From: Bacteroidota bacterium
GTDB taxonomy: Bacteria > Bacteroidota > Bacteroidia > Flavobacteriales_D > Crocinitomicaceae
DNA: 37,562 nucleotides
NCBI GenBank assembly: GCA_006226425.1
Contig: SBGX01000022.1
Location: 1 to 37,562 of the forward strand
Reading direction: 5' to 3'
A program made the translations under genes and the position numbers. Within the stretch, counting starts at the first letter, position 1, and every line of letters starts with the position of its first letter. This document shows positions 7,587 to 13,746 of the stretch, piece by piece. The notes under the pieces are model-generated. The model was not told where the DNA came from and ran no database searches. It saw nothing but the letters and a program-made list of their open reading frames with translations.

Positions 7587-7760
7587 TCAAGTCATCTTTG
7601 CCACGAGTTCTGATACTTCCAAGAATACAAGTTGATTGAAGGTTAATAATTCCTCAATGTTCGATAAGTTTCGTGCATCATCCGTAATACGCATCAGTAT
7701 AACTGCCTGACAAGCATTTTTACCATTTTGTGTTCGCAGAACTAAGATACGATTATTCTG
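7587..7760 (-). pseudogene. Possible gene remnant (C-terminal fragment)
   Basis: A minus-strand frame of 57 codons, open between stops, reads like genuine protein: RILVLRTQNGKNACQAVILM, then a run with DDARNLSNIEELLTF, ending FLEVSELVAKMT before TGA at 7587-7589. It lacks a start at its upstream end (an in-frame TGA precedes it), so it would be the tail of a decayed gene. I do not recognise the family. It converges with the ATPase gene ending at 7567. This is the only coding-like content in the gap before the next gene. Confidence 0.35.
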
Positions 7761-7834
7761 TCAAAACGTTGCCTTGCAACACCCTAAAAAAGAAAGGAGA
7801 ACCCAACAAAAATTAAAAGACACTGTTTAACTTA

Positions 7835-7889
7835 GTATGGCTCACAAACTCTGGGAGTCTCTCGAATGTGGGCATCTTTCGAGCCATAC
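7835..7889. repeat. Inverted repeat with 9-bp arms
   Basis: GTATGGCTC (7835-7843) and GAGCCATAC (7881-7889) are perfect complements separated by 37 bp. Inside, CTCGAA and TTCGAG also pair. It lies 12 bp from attC-like site 7 and could be a terminator-like structure or part of a larger boundary element. No T-run follows. Confidence 0.4.
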
Positions 7890-7901
7890 CTTCATTGCAT
7901 A

Positions 7902-8029
7902 TAATGGTATCGGCTATGAGTAGTTGCGTGGGTTAGCACTTAACATTGCATAATACACACCAAACTGAAAATCTGCGAGGATTTTCAGAAGTAGGCGAGA
8001 ACAAGCAATTACCTATAGTCATTGTTGTA
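7902..8029 (-). repeat. attC-like imperfect palindrome, site 7
   Basis: The left end TAATGGTATCGGCTA repeats site 1 at 14 of 15 positions. The right end carries CTATAGTCATTGTTGTA, which pairs imperfectly with it (G-T wobble). The centre holds a perfect 9-bp hairpin, CTGAAAATC (7965-7973) with GATTTTCAG (7980-7988). It ends 9 bp from the stop codon of the two-gene unit 8038-8783, the expected position of a cassette's recombination site. Confidence 0.5.
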
Positions 8030-8037
8030 GCACGGTT

Positions 8038-8391
8038 TTAATTTCTAAAAAAATCTGAAACATTCATATCAGACCAACTTGATGATTTCATAGGCTTCAT
8101 TGGACGCATTTCTTTCATTCCTTTCATTGGTTTCATCGATTTCATTCCTTTCATCGGCTTCATTGATTTCATCGGTTTCATAGGTCCACCAGAAGCATCT
8201 TCGTTAAAACAAAATCTATATCCATTCGGGTCAATAATCCAACCACTATCTAACCATCCTAAATGACTACCATTGAAATTATAAATCGAATCGTTATATA
8301 AATATCCTAACGGATTTCCATTAAAATCAAAAAAATGCTGATTGTCATCGGAATAAAATTGTGGTCTTCCGTTTCTGTCGTAAAATGTCAT
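8038..8391 (-). CDS. 4-fold beta-flower-type protein with Met-Lys-Pro repeats
   Basis: This protein of 117 residues has two parts. Residues 1-65 contain repeated strand units of the pattern (Y/F)DxNGxxLG (FYDRNGRPQFY, FDFNGNPLGYL, YNFNGSHLGWL, IDPNGYRF), matching what I know as the 4-fold beta-flower family. Residues 70-103 are a low-complexity tract of MKPMKS/MKGMK units, encoded by about 9-bp tandem repeats (8080-8180), followed by a short SSSWSDMNVSDFF tail. Proteins with this beta unit and a basic repeat tail occur as small accessory genes in many bacteria; their function is not established. It is 2 bp downstream of the next gene (8394-8783), so the two are translationally linked, and directly followed by attC-like site 7. 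Confidence 0.7.
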   Translation of the reverse strand: MTFYDRNGRPQFYSDDNQHFFDFNGNPLGYLYNDSIYNFNGSHLGWLDSGWIIDPNGYRFCFNEDASGGPMKPMKSMKPMKGMKSMKPMKGMKEMRPMKPMKSSSWSDMNVSDFFRN

Positions 8392-8393
8392 AG

Positions 8394-8783
8394 TTATTCA
8401 ATTATTTTTTGATTCTCGATTTCCGCAAACTTTTGTTTGTGCGTTGGCAAAATGTCCACTAATTCAAAACGATTTTTGTCCAACGAACTGAAGTCAACCA
8501 GACTTAAATATAAGTCTACAATATTTCGGTCAATCATTATTTTTCCTCCACCAGTCCAATGTCGGTCAGTTCCATTTTCCTTTATTCCAGAAACCCAATT
8601 TTCATCTCCATTTTCAATGTCGTAGTAGTTTCCAGCGATTCCTTTCGCATTTGAATTTTTAAGAGCTTTTCCATTAAAGTACACAGTTCGACCAGATTTT
8701 GAGAATTCCGCCATTCCAATCCAAGCAGGATCATTATCTCCAAATCCGGTTTTCAATTCTATATATTTTAATTCAGGTTTCAT
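8394..8783 (-). CDS. Small conserved hypothetical protein (glycan-like or phage-like accessory family)
   Basis: This soluble protein of 129 residues starts MKPELKYIELKTGFGDNDPAWIGMAEFSKSG, with a compact beta-rich core (TVYFNGKALK, GNYYDIENGDENWVSGIKENGTDRHW) and an acidic helical tail. I recognise the sequence style as a small family repeatedly seen as an isolated accessory gene in Bacteroidota and other genomes, but I know of no demonstrated function. No signal peptide is present. It is the first gene of a two-gene unit with the beta-flower-type gene (2-bp spacing), and the pair sits next to attC-like site 7. The sequence supports a cytoplasmic location only. Confidence 0.65.
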   Translation of the reverse strand: MKPELKYIELKTGFGDNDPAWIGMAEFSKSGRTVYFNGKALKNSNAKGIAGNYYDIENGDENWVSGIKENGTDRHWTGGGKIMIDRNIVDLYLSLVDFSSLDKNRFELVDILPTHKQKFAEIENQKIIE

Positions 8784-8945
8784 AGTTTCTCAAATATGGT
8801 ATTCTTTTTCAATGTCATATGAAACTTTTTCCAAATGCTCTCCAAAAAGCACCCATTCATATGGATATGACTGTGAATAAGCAAAGTAATTTAACAAGCT
8901 TAATGCTAAGCTAAATGTGTTTAAGTGTAATCATAGGATTTATTC

Positions 8946-9788
8946 TTATAGTTTTTTACTTTTTAAATACCTTCCAAAAACATAAAAACTTGTGTTTGTA
9001 GTAGTTTTAATTGTAAGGCTGTCCACATATTGAAAATTGACATTTATTCCTGTATTACCTATTAAACTACTGATTTGATTTGCTTCTAGCTTTAATTTTA
9101 AGTCAGATGAAATCTTCTTTGTTGATTGGATTACAGAAGTAAATCCATTTATTTTGACTACTGTTGATAGCAAGCGACTATCTTTCTCCATTAGCCTTTT
9201 TGCATATCTCTGAAGTTTAGGGTCTTCTTTTGATTCATCTGAATTTAGAACCTCTATTAGTCTATCAGTATTCACATTTTGTTGTTGCCAGCCATTGATT
9301 TGGACATTCGTATTTGTTTTATTGTCGAGAAATAAGCTTAATTCTTGATTTTGCCCGCCAACTTCCATGTCCAATTCACTTTCTAAATCGAAACTTATTT
9401 TTCTAATATAGTCGCAAGGTTGAGCTGCCCCCTCATCTATAATGTATGCAATTTGATCATCCGTAAAAATCCCATCAAATGAATTATAAACTTGCTCAAA
9501 TTTTTTATCCGTGATTGTTCCTAATTTAAGAGTGTTTGAAACACCAAAGTATTTACTCTTAGCTAGCCATTCATTCTTCATACAGCCTTTATGTAGGTCT
9601 TTCCACATTCGCCAGGTTGGACCTTTTCCTAATCCAAAAAGTTTCAATGAATCAGACTCTTGATTAAAATAGGTTGTATCACTATCATCAAGTTCAACAA
9701 ATGTGTAATCCTGAATTCCGTCTTTGCAACCTGAAATCAATACTGCAAAAAGAAAAATACTTAATACTAATTTTAAAGTTGTTTTCAT
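8946..9788 (-). CDS. Putative lipoprotein, unknown function
   Basis: The product has 280 residues and a clear lipoprotein signal (MKTTLKLVLSIFLFAVLISGC, Cys 21), so it is predicted to be membrane-anchored outside the cytoplasm. The mature part shows no domain I recognise. It contains a short Trp/Lys region (GPTWRMWKDLHKGCMKNEW), a polar helical middle, and a beta-rich C-terminus with SLTIKTTTNTSFYVFGRYLKSKKL. ATG 9788 is the only sensible start because the signal begins there. It is the last minus-strand gene of the cassette region. No clear attC-like site follows it in 8784-8945, which is otherwise featureless AT-rich spacer. Confidence 0.65.
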   Translation of the reverse strand: MKTTLKLVLSIFLFAVLISGCKDGIQDYTFVELDDSDTTYFNQESDSLKLFGLGKGPTWRMWKDLHKGCMKNEWLAKSKYFGVSNTLKLGTITDKKFEQVYNSFDGIFTDDQIAYIIDEGAAQPCDYIRKISFDLESELDMEVGGQNQELSLFLDNKTNTNVQINGWQQQNVNTDRLIEVLNSDESKEDPKLQRYAKRLMEKDSRLLSTVVKINGFTSVIQSTKKISSDLKLKLEANQISSLIGNTGINVNFQYVDSLTIKTTTNTSFYVFGRYLKSKKL

Positions 9789-9811
9789 GTCATTTTTGTT
9801 TTAATTTTTGC

Positions 9812-9895
9812 TAACTTGTTTATGGCGTGTATGAAATTGCAAATGATCCACGTAAATATGCCAAGTTGGATCTATAGTGTGTATGGCAGCCGTTT
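9812..9895 (-). repeat. Possible attC-like site 8 (weak), right edge of the array
   Basis: The segment begins CTAACTTGTTTATGG and ends GGCAGCCGTTTG. GATCC (9845-9849) and GGATC (9868-9872) pair in the centre, and a TATGGC motif occurs near both ends. The left TAAC and right GTT triplets fit the outer core pattern of the other sites but the inner pairing is weak. No cassette gene follows to the right, so this may mark the end of the array. Confidence 0.25.
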
Positions 9896-10118
9896 GCGGT
9901 CAACAGTAGTTTCATTCTCCACCAAGAAAAGCAACTGACCAACAGCATATAAAAGATGGAGAAGGTTTGGATGATAGAATAGCATAATAATTACCTTAAT
10001 TTTGTTGGGAGGGGCTTGGTGACTTTTTGCAGTCTATTCGTAAGCAGTAAAGTTTCCGTATTATTTAAGTGAGTTTCTGAGTGCAAAATACTAATCGCTG
10101 ATCTATAGTAAATCGTTT

Positions 10119-10168
10119 TAGGTGTATTTACCTAGAAATCCCATTGCTTTTATGTAGGTAGATTTACC
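10119..10168. promoter_or_regulatory. Operator-like direct repeat (TAGGTNNATTTACC, two copies)
   Basis: TAGGTGTATTTACC (10119-10132) and TAGGTAGATTTACC (10155-10168) are near-identical with starts 36 bp apart. Each is itself a partial palindrome (GGT...ACC). An inverted GGTAAAT occurs at 11025-11031, just before the HTH gene. They precede the plus-strand mobile-element genes by about 100 bp and could be binding sites for the HTH protein or a replication/recombination factor. The gap 9789-10271 otherwise shows no gene. Confidence 0.4.
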
Positions 10169-10271
10169 AGACATTTTCGAGTATAATTACTTGTTTTGAT
10201 AACTACCCACAACATTTCCCCACCTCCTCCCGTTTTTGTATATTATAGGAAGGAACTAAAGTGTGTGAGAT

Positions 10272-11000
10272 ATGGAGTGGGAACGAAGAAAACTAGTATT
10301 TGAACTAGCCAGGCAATTTTCAAAGGATTTGGATCGGGCCATGGAGCCCTTTTCGGATTCGGAAAAAGTGGAAGTATTGGAATACTTGATCAAGGCGGTC
10401 AAAAAGCTTCGAAAAGAGGAAAAGTACGAAGACATATACAAAAAGTGTATTGATCCTATTTTAGTGAAGTTTCGGGAGAAATCACGTGTTTTGTTTCAAG
10501 TTGCTTTGAGCGATTATTTTTTTCCGGAATCAAATAAATTTTTCGAGCTGATTTTAGATAAAGGCGATTCGATCAAAGATTCAAATTTGGATCAGCATGA
10601 ACATTCCTTTTTCATAGAACGAGCTGAAAATCTCCTTCACAGCTATAGACAACAACTGTATTTAAGGTCCAATGTAGGATTGGAAGGAACGCCAGAAGAT
10701 AATGTACCGAACAAATCATTATGTACTATCAAGCAATGGGCGCTTTACTTTCATTATCTAAACAAAGTAAAACAGCTTTGCCATGATAAAAAGCCTTTAG
10801 CGGAAATGATTCACATGCTCACGGGATACAATGAATCGAACATCTATAAGATACTTCTCAACCCACTTCAAACAAATGGATACGGGAAGCAAAGTGAAGT
10901 CCATCTGAAGAAAGAGTTGAAATTCATACGCTCAATCTTTGAACGGCTTCAAATGAAAGAGGCACTCATTAATATCGACAAAGACCTCAAATCCTTCTAA
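10272..11000 (+). CDS. Hypothetical protein of a Bacteroidota mobile element
   Basis: The protein has 242 residues, is mostly alpha-helical and charged, and has no signal or membrane segment. The N-terminal third is a basic helical region (KVEVLEYLIKAVKKLRKEEKY). The C-terminal third contains WALYFHYLNKVKQLCHDKK and TGYNESNIYKILLNPLQTN, then a final helix LKKELKFIRSIFERLQ. That pattern resembles the C-terminal part of RteC-like regulators seen in conjugative transposons, but I cannot confirm it. It heads a plus-strand set with the HTH gene (11107) and the ATPase gene (11435), a typical accessory arrangement of integrative elements. ATG 10272 is the first start after an AT-rich promoter-like stretch (TTGTATATTATAGG). 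Confidence 0.6.
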   Translation: MEWERRKLVFELARQFSKDLDRAMEPFSDSEKVEVLEYLIKAVKKLRKEEKYEDIYKKCIDPILVKFREKSRVLFQVALSDYFFPESNKFFELILDKGDSIKDSNLDQHEHSFFIERAENLLHSYRQQLYLRSNVGLEGTPEDNVPNKSLCTIKQWALYFHYLNKVKQLCHDKKPLAEMIHMLTGYNESNIYKILLNPLQTNGYGKQSEVHLKKELKFIRSIFERLQMKEALINIDKDLKSF

Positions 11001-11034
11001 AAACTGTTAAAATCAGTGCATCCAGGTAAATTTC

Positions 11035-11109
11035 GGGTCACCCACTAGGTGGCCCAAGTGCCAAATTTGGCCATATATTGCTCTTGTAACTTTAAAACAT
11101 AGCAATATG
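11035..11109 (+). promoter_or_regulatory. Cluster of hairpins covering the start of the HTH gene
   Basis: Three inverted repeats lie in 75 bp: GGGTCACC (11035-11042) with GGTGGCCC (11048-11055); the 12-bp palindrome GCCAAATTTGGC (11060-11071); and ATATTGCT (11075-11082) with AGCAATAT (11101-11108). The last arm contains the first two bases of the ATG at 11107, so folding would hide the start codon. This suggests an operator plus translational control of the excisionase-like gene (inference). Confidence 0.5.
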
Positions 11110-11406
11110 GAATTACCTTTCAACAAGCCGCTTTATGCGCTAACGGTTGGAGAATTTATTCAATTACTCCAAGAAACAATCGAAAAATCTGTTCCCAAAT
11201 TCGAGGAACAGGAACCAAAGGAAAAAGAAGAGCATTTCAACATTGAACAACTCCGCCTTTTTTTGAACTGTTCCAAAGTCACCATTCACAATTACAAGAA
11301 GCGTGGTCTGCCCTATTATCGGGTTGGACGGAAATTACTTTTTAAGAAAAGTGAAGTCCTGGAATTTATGCGCAAGAACATCAAGCGATTGGGAATGGGA
11401 AGATAA
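11107..11406 (+). CDS. Excisionase-like helix-turn-helix protein
   Basis: The protein has 99 residues. The N-terminal 45 residues are acidic and helical. Residues 46-95 form a HTH_17/MerR-like excisionase domain: FNIEQLRLFLNCSKVTIHNYKKRG, then LPYYRVGRKLLFKKSEVLEFM, the canonical second-helix/wing pattern. Known role of the family: small DNA-binding proteins that direct recombinase-mediated excision or regulate mobile-element genes. It lies between the unknown gene and the ATPase gene on the plus strand. Its start codon is partly within an inverted repeat (11075-11108), suggesting tight control. The likely recombinase partner is the truncated gene at the left edge, if both derive from one element. 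Confidence 0.8.
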   Translation: MELPFNKPLYALTVGEFIQLLQETIEKSVPKFEEQEPKEKEEHFNIEQLRLFLNCSKVTIHNYKKRGLPYYRVGRKLLFKKSEVLEFMRKNIKRLGMGR

Positions 11407-11434
11407 TTTTTTTAAGAACAAAAACACAGTAATT

Positions 11435-12691
11435 ATGAGATGTCAGCAATGTAATCAAGAGTTGATTGAAAAACGTGCAGGAGCGATTTATTGCAACCAC
11501 AATTGTCGTCAGAAAAACTACAAACGTCGAAAAACGATTCAGAATCGAATTGTTCAACTCGAAAACGAAATTTATCAAAATCAGGAATGGCTTAACAGCA
11601 TGGAACGAAACTTGAGCTTTTTAGGAAACAGAGCAGTCAATCACAAAAACCTGTCCTACCAAATCCGTCAAAAGAAAAGAATCAGAAAGAGTTCTAATGA
11701 GCAACTCAAAGAGTGGTTGTTACAACAAGCAGAAACAACTAAAAAGTTTTTTTCGAAGGAAATTTCCATGTTGTTTTCCGGAACCAGGAAAGAGCAATTT
11801 AACGCACTTCATTTTATCCGAAGAAAATTGCGCAATGATTTGCTGGGTTTAGAAAAAATGAAATGGCAAAACATTGAGGAAATGAGTGCCGAAAAGGAAA
11901 GATTAATTTCAGAAATTCGACTTTTAAAGCTCGAATGGGAAAAACTAAAAAAAGTTGATTTAAAAAATCTTCCCAATGAGAAAGAATTGGAAGAAATTCA
12001 AGAAAAAGAAAAAAACAGTCCAAAGAATCTCCCGATTTCATCCAAAGAGATTGCTCGTATGAACTTTGATGGAATTGTCTTGAATGGCGACCTTGGAAAG
12101 TTTCTTGGAAAACTTGGAAGAGAAAAATGCGCCATCGTCCTTACTGGAGATTCTGGAGCGGGAAAAACGACTTTCAGCTTTACCTTGGCCAAGAACTTTT
12201 TGGAAAAAGGTCTAAGTACTGTTTACTTTGCCCTTGAATCCGGAATCACGGAAGAAGTACAAGACCTAGTAAAGGAAAATGGATTAGATCATTTCGATTT
12301 ACCCGTATTCTATAAAGGTAAGTTGGAAGATGTTCAACGAGAAGCACCCAATTATGATTGCGTGATCATTGATAGTTATTCCAAAATCGCTGATCGTCCT
12401 GAAGCCTTTGAAGAATTACGCCAGGAATTTCCGGACACCTACTTTGTGATCATCTTTCAGAAAACAACCACCGGAACAGTTCGGGGTGGATCTTCCATTA
12501 TTTTCAATAGCACGGCTGCCATTGACATCAAACAAACTAAAAGTGGTCGTCGAATGGCCTTCATGAAAAAGAGCCGTTACGGAACAGAGAATTTTGTTTT
12601 TTCCACGGATCAACAAAAACTTCTGAAAGCAACAAAGAACCCTATTTCTTGGAATGAGATCGAAGAAAGATGGGGAGACCAGGAAGAATAG
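11435..12691 (+). CDS. Mobile-element RecA/RepA-like ATPase with N-terminal zinc finger
   Basis: The protein has 418 residues from ATG 11435; an open frame upstream overlaps the HTH gene and is not coding. The N-terminus has a four-Cys zinc-binding pattern (Cys 3, 6, 20, 24: MRCQQC...YCNHNCRQ). Residues 35-200 are a long charged coiled coil. The C-terminal RecA-like domain has Walker A GDSGAGKTT (238-246), Walker B CVIIDS (309-314) and a RecA/KaiC-like VRGGSS segment. The layout resembles RepA/DnaB-type helicase-like ATPases of Bacteroidota integrative elements, which act in element replication or transfer; the exact role is inferred. It begins 28 bp after the HTH gene, as the last gene of the plus-strand set, and is followed by a stem-loop at 12704-12734. 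Confidence 0.75.
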   Translation: MRCQQCNQELIEKRAGAIYCNHNCRQKNYKRRKTIQNRIVQLENEIYQNQEWLNSMERNLSFLGNRAVNHKNLSYQIRQKKRIRKSSNEQLKEWLLQQAETTKKFFSKEISMLFSGTRKEQFNALHFIRRKLRNDLLGLEKMKWQNIEEMSAEKERLISEIRLLKLEWEKLKKVDLKNLPNEKELEEIQEKEKNSPKNLPISSKEIARMNFDGIVLNGDLGKFLGKLGREKCAIVLTGDSGAGKTTFSFTLAKNFLEKGLSTVYFALESGITEEVQDLVKENGLDHFDLPVFYKGKLEDVQREAPNYDCVIIDSYSKIADRPEAFEELRQEFPDTYFVIIFQKTTTGTVRGGSSIIFNSTAAIDIKQTKSGRRMAFMKKSRYGTENFVFSTDQQKLLKATKNPISWNEIEERWGDQEE

Positions 12692-12703
12692 TCTCGTGAT
12701 ATT

Positions 12704-12734
12704 GTAGCCTTGCCAAATGATTTGGGAAGGCTAC
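12704..12734 (+). terminator. Stem-loop after the ATPase gene
   Basis: GTAGCCTTgCC (12704-12714) pairs with GGgAAGGCTAC (12724-12734) around a 9-base loop, with one internal mismatch, 12 bp after the stop codon. It is followed by a pyrimidine-rich ATATTCTTCTTACC rather than a clean T-run, so termination may be imperfect. Confidence 0.45.
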
Positions 12735-12782
12735 ATATTCTTCTTACCTTCATTAAATTCTGATTCAAACAAAAAAAATCTA

Positions 12783-12958
12783 AAAACAACTAAAAATAAA
12801 TGTCAACTATTCGTCAGTCAAGTGTCAGTATCTGTCATCAGAAAAGAGATAAACGTCAGCAAGTTTTCTGAATCCCCCGTTTCTTAGACCTTTTCAAGGT
12901 TTACGTTTATTCTATGATTTTTGGCCGTTTTTGAAAAAAAGAAAAACAATTATTTTCA
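12783..12958. repeat. 176-bp direct repeat, copy 1, with phased GTCA motifs
   Basis: The sequence is homologous to 19736-19911 and has the same 176-bp length. Shared blocks include AAAACAACTAAAAATAAA, GTCAACTAT, CGTCA, TCAAGTGTCA, CCTTTTCAAGGTT, TGATTTTTG and AACAATTATTTTCA. In this copy GTCA starts at about 12802, 12813, 12824 and 12834, that is, 10-11 bp apart, so on one face of the helix. CCTTTTCAAGG is a short palindrome. The form suits arm-type and core sites of a recombinase or an iteron-like binding array (inference). Confidence 0.75.
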
Positions 12959-13068
12959 CTTAAAATCGTTTTTGAGCCGATTTATTCCTTCAGAAAACAA
13001 GCGGCCTAATCTCTAGCCCTTTGATTTTGTTTGCAACAATATTAAAGACAACTAAATTGTGGTTTTTA

Positions 13069-13746
13069 TTATTGCGAGAGAATCTTCGCTCCCAATGTAA
13101 TTGCAAAAAGAAATTCCATTTTTTCCTTCTTTTCGATTGACTTATTCTTATTCGCGCATTGGGACATTCCTATAAAACTATATTTTTTCGCACTCAAATT
13201 TTTCCTTATCCAGGTCTTCTGAATTTGACGTAGCAAGCGATCACTAATCAACTCAAGAAGCAAATGATCTTCTTCCAATTGATCTCCGTTTTTTTGAGAA
13301 TCAACTACTTTTTTTTGGAGCTTTTCAATATCTGCTGGACTGACTGTCACAAGGCAATAACACAGATGAATACAGCTGTAATTCACATTGGTCTTATATC
13401 TAATTTGATCTGAAAGAACGTTTATTTCCCGAATGTACTTCCACTTGTAGTAATACTTCTTTAAAATGGGTTCCTGAGAATAAATTTGGGCAATTTGGTT
13501 TAATACCGAACTTTCCATCAACGCTTTACTGGCGCCAAGTTTTCGATTCAGTTTTGCAACAAAGAATCTCAACGTATCTCCTTGATAACTATCAATATTC
13601 TTTTCTTTATACTTAGCAATTTTTTCCTTTTTTTCTGCATACGCAAAATTGCTTTGATCGAATTGATGTTTTAATCTATTGATTGCACGCTGACCAGCAC
13701 ATGAGCAAAATAAAATGATACATGAAAAAATTAAAATCCGAATCAT
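13069..13746 (-). CDS. Putative lipoprotein coupled to the LRR protein
   Basis: The product has 225 residues. The signal MIRILIFSCIILFCSC ends in a lipobox Cys at 16, so it is predicted to be membrane-anchored. The mature chain is basic and helical (HQFDQSNFAYAEKKEKIAKY, IEKLQKKVVDSQKNGDQLEE), with a Cys-rich middle (NYSCIHLCYCLVTVS). The C-terminal part has a polar KKEKMEFLFAITLGAKILSQ tail. I recognise no domain. Its ATG overlaps the stop codon of the LRR gene upstream (ATGA at 13743-13746), which indicates translational coupling and a shared function at the cell surface. It is the last gene before repeat copy 1; 12959-13068 holds no gene. Confidence 0.65.
   Translation of the reverse strand: MIRILIFSCIILFCSCAGQRAINRLKHQFDQSNFAYAEKKEKIAKYKEKNIDSYQGDTLRFFVAKLNRKLGASKALMESSVLNQIAQIYSQEPILKKYYYKWKYIREINVLSDQIRYKTNVNYSCIHLCYCLVTVSPADIEKLQKKVVDSQKNGDQLEEDHLLLELISDRLLRQIQKTWIRKNLSAKKYSFIGMSQCANKNKSIEKKEKMEFLFAITLGAKILSQ

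Noticed and set aside
1843-12740. Shared 18-base sequence at 1843-1860 and 12723-12740 (17 of 18 identical)
   Set aside because: About one such match is expected by chance in a window of this size, and the contexts differ.
12783-12958. CRISPR-like array
   Set aside because: The repeated unit is only GTCA with 10-11-bp spacing and no repeat-spacer structure.
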